Origin: Ligula intestinalis | Lineage: Eukaryota > Platyhelminthes > Cestoda > Diphyllobothriidea > Diphyllobothriidae | Length of the DNA: 64,000 nucleotides | Direction of reading: 5' to 3' | NCBI GenBank assembly: GCA_036362985.1 | Contig: JAYGXS010000004.1 | Span: 5,501,440-5,565,439, forward strand | Shown: piece by piece, positions 36,201-45,200 of the stretch | How positions within the stretch are numbered: position 1 is the stretch's first letter | Layout: the number at the start of each line of letters is the position of its first letter | Made by a program: the position numbers and the translations under genes | Notes under the pieces: model-generated | Database searches by the model: none | Seen by the model: only the letters and a program-made list of their open reading frames with translations | Told to the model about the DNA's origin: nothing

Positions 36201-39200
36201 TTTATGGCTTAGCGGCGGTAGTCAGCCAGTCATGCCCAATTCCAGGCATCCTCAGAGATCCGATTTAGTAATCAGATCACTAATGCCCTACTATAATCGT
36301 ATTCTCAATCGCAACCGACAAAAGCAAAGAGCCCGTGGTGCAGTGGTAGAGGGTCGGGAATTCGAATCTCGGGCGTCGCCATCTCTGGAATTGGATATGA
36401 CTGGCTGATGATGACTTATAAGCCAGAAATGGCCATTCCGGTCTCCCTTGTCTTTGTTGATTCCACTTCATCATATATAATAAGTCGTTATGCGGCTGCC
36501 TGTAAGGGCTCTAGTTCGAGCTCCAGTTCGGTGAGCGCCCTATTATCACTAGCACATGTTCTAGTAACCCCATCTTGCATGAAGGTTTTCAAGATAACCT
36601 ACTCGAGATCTAGATCTCTGGATTTTTCTGGCCTAGTGCTTAGTAAGCGAGGAAGCATACACTTCCTTTAAAATAACAAACAATAATTTTAGAAGTCAAG
36701 TTAGGCGAACGAACACTTTCGATAAATTCATCATCAGGCAAATACAGTAATAGAAGGGAGCGCTGAGTTAACGAAATTTTAATCAACCAATCAGTAGTTA
36801 TTAGGGATATCAAAGGGGTCAGCTTCTAGTCTTACTTGGGTACCATCGTTAATTCTATCCTGCCTTATATTATTGTATTTGTCTGATGATGAATAAATCA
36901 AAAACGTTGATTCGCCTAACTTGACTTCCTGAATGCTTACATGGATATTATCGCTAAATCATTTTAGCATTTAGTCAGGACAAACTGTGTGCTTGCTTTC
37001 TAACCCGATGAGAACCGTATCTGTCTGCTGGATAGTACGCAAACTCTACTTCTGCGCTAACAACTGTATTTGCTGCAGTTTGTTGAGATTTTCCTCGAAA
37101 AATCCGGGTAGCGGTTAAGTCCTGCAGCCTGTCTGCAAAAGACTGCATACTTTTAAACCACTGTCACGTGGTTCAATCGGTCCACTGGCGGTCAAATAGT
37201 TTTGAATCTAGGGAACGACTGACCTCAATATTTGGGGTTGCAATTGAGAAACAGAAGTCGAGAGCCTCATAAACGCCTCTGCGTTCTTCTCACTGCGGAG
37301 AAGGCAGAGATGGTGGCTTTAGATCTGACCGAATGCGGTAACCAACTCATGTTCCTGAGACTCTGTGGGATACGAAGTAGTACGGCCGGATAAAAGATGA
37401 TAGAACGTATCCCCTACGAATATAAGCTGGGCTTTGAAAACCAGAGTGTTATGGAGTATGGTTTAATGAGTAGAGTATAAGTAAGGAGTAAGTGACTCCC
37501 AGCCGAGTGCAAGTCTAGCCATGAGTGGGCCGCTCCGGGATTGTCTGACCGCAAGCAATCCCCGCACTAAGGCCCCTGGTGGAATGGCCTTGGGAAGTGG
37601 TTGGCCAGTAGGTTCAGACAGATGGTGACCTTGAACGAGGGTGTGGACATCGTCTCGTACGCACGCGTGGTGGACACGCCAAACATGCGGCCTGCCCCAG
37701 CAGCGTGTGAGAAAAGCATGAGCTAGAATACGAGGTCGCTATAACTTGAACCTTTAGGAGACGGGCGCTCATTGATCTCATTACGAAACTTCCAGTAGCT
37801 ACCCTATCTCAGTAAATGCAAGGTTATTTGGCAAAAGTAGTTTATGTAGTGCGCCTCATAGACCCCTAGTCGTAGCATTTTGTCCTATGGAAACGGTGGT
37901 TGTAGGCGGTTTTGGGCGGGAAAAGAGGATAGGCAGTGAAGAAACATTGTATAAGTTAGTGTAAAGTGCAAAAATATAGTCGAAACTGTATACTTAATAA
38001 AAGTGATGACTGTCTCTGTGTGCATCTCCGTTATCCTTGGTCGCAGGGGTCAGATTGAAACGCCTTCTGCGTCTTCGACGCACGTGAGTCCATACAACGG
38101 TCACTTTGTAAGCACGCGCGTGCACTGGCATCCGTGTGTGTGTTTCTCTACTGTCCTATCGCCTGAGTGCTTTCAATGTTTGGAAGGAAGCCAGCCTAAC
38201 CATAAATCACTTGACCTCACGACAGTTCCCCCGTCGATTTCGACGATGGGCACCGCGTGCTCCAACAGCCGCAGCAAACGTTGAAGCAAGCCGCAGCATA
38301 CACAGAGGCGAGCTGGGCAAGCGACACGAAAGCTACAGCAAGCAGAGGCAACGCAGCGAACTAGCACGAGAGAGAACAGGAGTTTAGACAAACTCGCGCA
38401 GAATCTACCCACTCGCTCGCCACTCCAATCTCCGTTTTCGGTGTAAAGACAAAGTCAATAAGAACAGGGATGATGGAGGGTGTAGATGGCTGGCGCGGTA
38501 GTCACTCAACACGCACATACTTGACACAGCTATCTCGCTAGGTATGCTTCCGCCTGCGTGGGAGCGCCATAAAGGCCACATTAAGAGGAAGCCATTGTAG
38601 CCTGACTTACAGTCCTCCTTCTCCTCCCATACGCACACACAAAACACACGCATAGAAACGGACTAACGTCGGGGGCCAATGTTTTCCCGTCATTTGGCAA
38701 ACCCTCCAAACCGCGGCTTTTAGTGCGCCGTGATAGATTCAGACGCATTCAGATTACTATACTGAGGAAAGAAACGCGCCGAGGTCGATCTCACTCTCTC
38801 CCCCACCGCATAGTGACCGCCTAGCTTTTCGAGCACCTGAGGTGGGGCCTGAAACCCAGTGGGAGCGCGAACGCAGTCACCAACAGGGAATCAGAACTGA
38901 GAGAAAGTGACAGCGCCTTCCAGGCCGCAGGGATCGTGGTTGGCTGAGGACTGGCATTGCATATGCATACAGACCATTCGATCTCAGAAGGGTGAGAGCA
39001 GCCCATGCATGAAGCCTGGGCTTACACCCCCCTGAGAGGGGTAACCAATCAGTCACCGACTGAAAGGCAAATCACTTGACCTACTACCACTTGGACTCCC
39101 ACACATACATCTAGGTAGTCGCGGTCACTTGAAACACCACCCCCGCAGTAGGGAACCACAGTAAACGCGTCTTCGCCGCATTCCCACAGCCATCACGGCG

Positions 39201-42200
39201 GCCAATGTTGCCACGGTGGATCAATCTCTGTTTTTGATGACGGAGCAGCCCCTCCCAACCACCATGTAATGGTACTAGGCTAACTGTCAAGCGGTTGATG
39301 TCATATTTGATAGATGGCACAATTATGGCCGTTTGTGTAAAAGGAGAAACTATTTATATCCCCCGCATTCCTATCGTAACATCTGATACTACGTTAAATT
39401 TCCGACGACTTCAATTTCCACTGAAGGTTCGCTTTGCTATGTCCATCGACAAGTCCCAAGCTCAAACCTTTAAGGTGGCTGGAATTCACCTGTAAGAATC
39501 GTGTTTTCCCCACGGACTTCATCAAGCACGGCTTAGTCATTGTTAATATCATGATGTTCATGAATAGCCTATATTTACTTTTAATTGACTGCGCAGACTT
39601 CGGACTTTCACATTACGGTTTTTTGTCGCTACTTTCTCCACAATTACTCCTTCCGAGCAAACAACTATTGTACATCAGGCCAAAGCGAGCTCAGAAATGC
39701 CGAGCTATTCATCTTATACTTCATGATTTTAAGAGTTTCCCATATACAGCACACATGCAGTTAGCCTACATAAGGGACAGTAATGGGTGAGGTAGACTCA
39801 AGGCGAAGCCGGGATTTTGTGCATTCAAACCAAGACTTATTGAAAATTCCTAAGGAGTTTTTTTTACTGTCTCCCCCCCCCCCCCTAACAAAGTTCCATT
39901 ACTGGCAACGCCACTTATTCTGCATCATAGCTATGTACAAAGAGGGAGTTCAAAGGTATTTACCTATATTTCCCTAATAAAACTGAACTGAAAACTGAAC
40001 TAATGCTGTTAAAAATCAGCTGACTGCCAAACGATGCCTTATTTTTTAATTTTTTTCCATTTATGCTTACGTTCGCTATCCCTGCTGCGGCTGCCGAAGG
40101 GCCACTTGGGCACAACGATCCTCGGCCAATGCCGCAGAGGCCTGTATACGCGACACCCCATCGGGCAACTTGCAACACACCAATCACATCCCCACTTGAA
40201 CTCGCTACACAATCATTTAACGCAACTGTCAACGGTGCCATCTCTCAGGCCTGATTGGACGCGGTCAACACCAGCCCACGGTTTAGACGAGGTTGCGTTC
40301 AGTTCAAATGCCCAAATAGACCAGAAGTGGCCATTCACATATATTGCGCTAGTCTGGGTGGGTAACCTGTGTGTGTGTGAGAGAGAGAGAGAGAGTGAGG
40401 CAACGCTTAATATCTGGAGGTGCCTTTCACAATGCCTAGCAAGGAGAATGAAATCTCGACGAAATAATATTTGCGATGTCTTTCTAGCGTCATTTTAGAT
40501 TTATGAAAGATGCTGTAGGATATTCTTCACTGTGTGCCCCCTAACAAAGTTCCATTACTGGCAACGCCACTTATTCTGCATCATAGCTATGTACAAGGAG
40601 GGAGTTCAAAGGTATTTACCTATATTTCCCTAATAAAACTGAACTAAACTAAACATAATCATTTCAAGAGGTTCGCATATATGGTTTGCCTACTTATGGG
40701 AAAACCACATGAAAGAAAGCCCAAGGCGAAGCCGGGCTTCCGCGCTAGTACATTATAAGTTTACCGCCAACTCAGACGAACATAGTTGAATATATTTCCC
40801 GTGGCTGCTGGGAGTAAGTTGTTCTGCATGTAAATTGAAGATGTGCGCAGCGCTTCGGTTCCCGCGCAATACCAGATGAATTCTGGTCGAAATACCTTTA
40901 TTTTAAAAAAAACTTCGCCGGAATCCAGCTTTTGTTTCACTTTTGTAATTCACTTGTAAAAATCAACGCCCTGCAGGTCCCGGCGGCCAAATTGAGTTCA
41001 TCCGAGGAGCTTCTCTGTCGCTAGATGGACACGGGCGTCCCATAATCACCCTGAACTCCCTGACCTCCGATGGCAAATCCTCCATAGTACCGACGCTATC
41101 GCGTGGCAGTGGGGTGACATGCACCCGGGCCCACGTGCATTATGTGGTCACCGAGTACGGTATTGCCTACCTCTTCGGCAAGACCTTGCGCCAGCGAGCC
41201 TACGAACTGATCAAAATCTCGCATCCAGACTTTAGGTAGGTTCTGCTTTGCTTTTAATTTTGCTTGATTGGCTGCTAGGAGTGGTTCCATAGCCCTAGAA
41301 GTTGAGTACGATGCTGCGAATATCACAAGAGTTCAGGGAGGTTGACTGAGAGTAGACTTGCTTGGTATCTACCTCACTCTGATCCGCCCTCCCAACTGGG
41401 CCCGGTGTCAAGAAGACCGGAGGGGGCTTGCACGATCAGAGCTGCTCCCAGGTGTGCGCCACATCCGGCTCGGATCCCAGCTGAGTGGGGGTGCCATAAA
41501 GGCCACATTAAAATGGAGCCATTGCAGCCTGATTCACAGTCCGCCGGTTAACTAATCCACACAAACCCACATACTGGATTGACCGCATAGTCCGAGTTAT
41601 CCGGTCAGTTTGTAATACTTGAAGGCATGGCTTTTAGCGCAACGTGGTAGCTTCAAGCGTGTTAGCTTGCTTATAGGGCAGAAAATGCGCTGCGGCGTTC
41701 GTATCCTCCTCACCCCCACCATCAGGCCACCGTCCAAACTGGTCAATTGTCTGCTGCGGAGATGGGCGGCTGTGGCAATCGCTCGTCTGGTGAAATGGCG
41801 ACAATCCGTTGTGTCTTAGGACGGTGACCGGTCCCATGTGGCCAGTTATCGATGAGTAAGCCATTCTGCGATCAGCCCAGAGATATGAACCTCCCTCAAG
41901 CACGGTCTAGAATCCATCCAAGCGCAATCGATGGAGCTTGAAACAATAATTCGACTGGCAGAGCTGTAGACTAAATCACCGCTTAAACGTGGGGTCGGAG
42001 TATTGGTCTATCGGTCTGAGTGTCAGTGTCTGTTTGGCTGACGATAGCAGAAGCATTCATTCGGTTCCATTTAGGTTTTGCTGGTGATTGTAAAAAGGGG
42101 TCAGTTTGTTGTTCTTATTGTGGTTATACTCATGTTTTAGTAAGATGTAGGATCTTTGATGCCTTTGTCTGCTTTTGGCTACAACGAAAATGTACGCTAA

Positions 42201-45200
42201 AAGTAATCACTCGAATGTCGATGATTGCTATGAGTTCAATGAAGCCGTTAGAGTTCAGCCTCTGTAATCCAAGCAAAAGATTCGATCCAGTTCCTGAACT
42301 ATGAGTACCACCGTGTTTTATGCTTATGCAGACTGTTAATAAAATTCTTCTCGTAAAGTGTCATGAGGTGGTTGGAAAGCCTATTCTAAAGACGGGAAAT
42401 GGGATAATTTTAAATACGTACTGTCCCTAGTCTGAACATTTTTGAGGGTTTCGAAAATAGCCTTTCGCGTGTTGTTCTATTTGGGTGCTACTGTAACCTA
42501 GAAGCACATAGAAACACTCAACTGCAAGAGAATAAAATGAAAACTAGTTCTGACTTGAATATTTGTAACTGAATAAGTACCCCCTTCAACCATGATCTGC
42601 TGTTCTCATCAGTTTCCGTGATGCTGCAAATACAGATCAACCGACGACTCCGACCATGCCTATCACGTACTCCACAGCATAGTGGTGCAGGGATGACGAC
42701 TTACGCGTAGATTAGTCTTAAGTGATGGTTGACTTGCGCAGCATCAATCACACTCTCCCTTCTCTCACTCGCCTGAGTCTGATATCAAGAGAAACTCAAG
42801 AAGACCAGAGGCGGGATCTGGTGCACTTGGTCAGCACGGCAAAACCCGCGCCACAACCTCTGGTCCAAGACAAACACCTAACCAGGTTTGCAAGGATACG
42901 AAGGTGGACATGGATCCCAGCTCATGAACCTCATCATATAGCACCTGGCTACAGCCTACATTTAATCCGGATTCGAACACAACAAGAGGATAGGAGCAGC
43001 GAATCAGATCTGTGGCGGACAGGCAACAATGCTGTCCCCCCTGCCCTCAAGGCCCGCTGCCCCAAATTCATGCAACCTGGCACGCAGCTGTTTTCCCTAA
43101 CCTGAAGGCCCGTCACGTACACACACACGTGCGCACACGCAAGCGCGTGCCCAAATAGTCCCGGTTTCTTAAGGGCCACTTGAACTTGCCACTCCTCTGC
43201 CAACGCAGCAGGGGCCCCTACATGCGGCACCCCCTCGGGCAATGCAACACGCCAATAGGACACCACATGAACTCGTTCCACAATCATATAAAAGCAGATG
43301 TAATCGCTCCCCCACACACACAGAGAGACAGTCGGGCACTCTCGACCCTGACTGGACGCAGTCAACAGCAGCCCTGGCTTTGGCAGCGGTCACTGCTGCC
43401 TAAGACAGCAACTCAGGGTTCTGTGCACACAAAGGCCTTCATCCTGGTGACTTCTGCCTTGTATGTACAACTTGGAATTCGATCTGATTAGTGTAGTACT
43501 CTAAACCACTACTGATCCCATTGTACGCAGCTTGGGCCTCCGTGTCAAACACGCCAACACTCACCCCCCGTAGTCGCTCCTACAGTTGCTTGGATGATGG
43601 TGCATGTTGGTGATCATAGGGCACTAATCCACACTTATGAATTCTACAGATACCTACATTTTTTAGATAAATGGGGTAACATTATCCCAGAAACACTTTC
43701 TAGAGGAGCAGTTCAGATAATTAGACGGCCTGATCGCAACAAATTCCCAATAGTCGAGTCGCATTAGATCGGTGTGTGGCCATATAGTTATATCGTAGGG
43801 CAGAGGTGTTATTTAACGTACTACAGTAAGCATAGATCAATACACGTAATTCTCCTGTCATTGAATATTCCTCCCCTGACCTGCTGTGACGTGAGCAGAT
43901 TAGGTCGCCGATGAGCACTTTTCTCCATGACCAGTTGACTCGGGCTTTGATTTACAACTGTGCAGTCTGACAACGACGAATACGCCAGAAATAGCCGTGC
44001 CCCCGTTCCTATCCTCATCAACATGACTTGTCGATAACTGTCTTCAACCTAAAATTAAACCAAGATTTGAACACCTGCTAAAAGTCTTAGCAAAAGGTTA
44101 TGATTTGTTAAGCATGTGCAAAAGACTGCTGCCGTCTTAGTGTCACGAGTCCTGCTAATCTCCAGCACTTTAATCGATTATGCCGCTGGAGTCGTAGAAT
44201 GTCCGTAATGTCACAAATCCACATGCTCCTGTGCGCGTGCGGTGCATGCGGTTTGCACTCTGATCAGTTTGAAGGTTTCGCACTTATAGTGCCATCGGGT
44301 AGAATGCCAAGTCTGGACTTACACGACTGATGCAGCGAGACAAATTTTATCTATTATTCTCGCAGTTTGTGGACCTACCACAGGTCCTGGCGTGCTGAGG
44401 GATGCCCAGATGCGCTCGTTAAGCTAGAGCTTTGATTACGAAGATAAGAAAAAGTACGCTTGACACTCACTGAGTAACATTCACCGATCCCTAACGGAAC
44501 ACACTCGTCACGTTCTGCCTTGGGGCTAGTAAGCTAGGCAGATGAAGATAGCAGGCAAACACAAGGGAGTCTGGAATGGCCATTTCTGGTTCATTAGCCA
44601 CCATCAACCAGTCATGCCCAACTTCAAGTGGTGCCTTACCTGCGGCTAGCACATGCGAACTTTAGATCAGAAGTCTAATGCTTTAACCATTGTGCCAGTA
44701 TTTCTTGATCTAAACTGAGCCCGTGGCTCAATCGTTGGAGTAATAAACTTTTGATCAAAAGGTCGCCGATTCGAGCCTCGGATGAGGCACCATTTGCAAT
44801 TAGGCATGACTGACTTCTGATGGCTAATGAGCCAGAAATGGCCATTCCGGTCTCCCTTTTCTTTGCCTGCAATGAAAATCTGCCTAACATACGTTGGCGA
44901 AGAAGACGACTCGATCGCTGGGACATTACTTTTATTCGCCTGACGTTTCGATATCCGTCGCGGATTGGTCATCAGAGACATAGCCAGAGAACAATAGCAG
45001 ATAGGGTGGCGTATGCATAGGAGTTTGTAGCATTTATAGGATACAGTCATTGCTGCAAACATACGACGAAAATTAACCGTAATTGTCTTCTTAAGTGTTG
45101 CTGATCTGTTGAATGGCATGCGGGCTCTAACCTGCTGAACTTATATCACGCGTGGTGGACTAGGGCGTGATGATTGCTCAGCCATATGGTCCTCCAGTGT

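Larger units (their letters stand above)
36690..36945. mobile_element. type C PLE end, paired in inverted orientation
   Basis: Left end (36694-36754) and right end (36866-36940) are inverted copies of the 4430-4490 sequence (TTCGCCTAACTTGACTTC at both outer edges). The two hammerhead-like motifs point outward. Confidence 0.65.

Noticed and set aside
42020..42304. Possible zinc-knuckle (CCSYCGYTHVLVRC) suggestive of a Gag protein
   Set aside because: Spacing is CX2CX3HX4C rather than the usual CX2CX4HX4C, and no pol sequence lies next to it.
44716..44790. tRNA gene
   Set aside because: A and B boxes are present, but stems are imperfect and the piece continues into a repeated SINE body, so it is a tRNA-derived SINE head.
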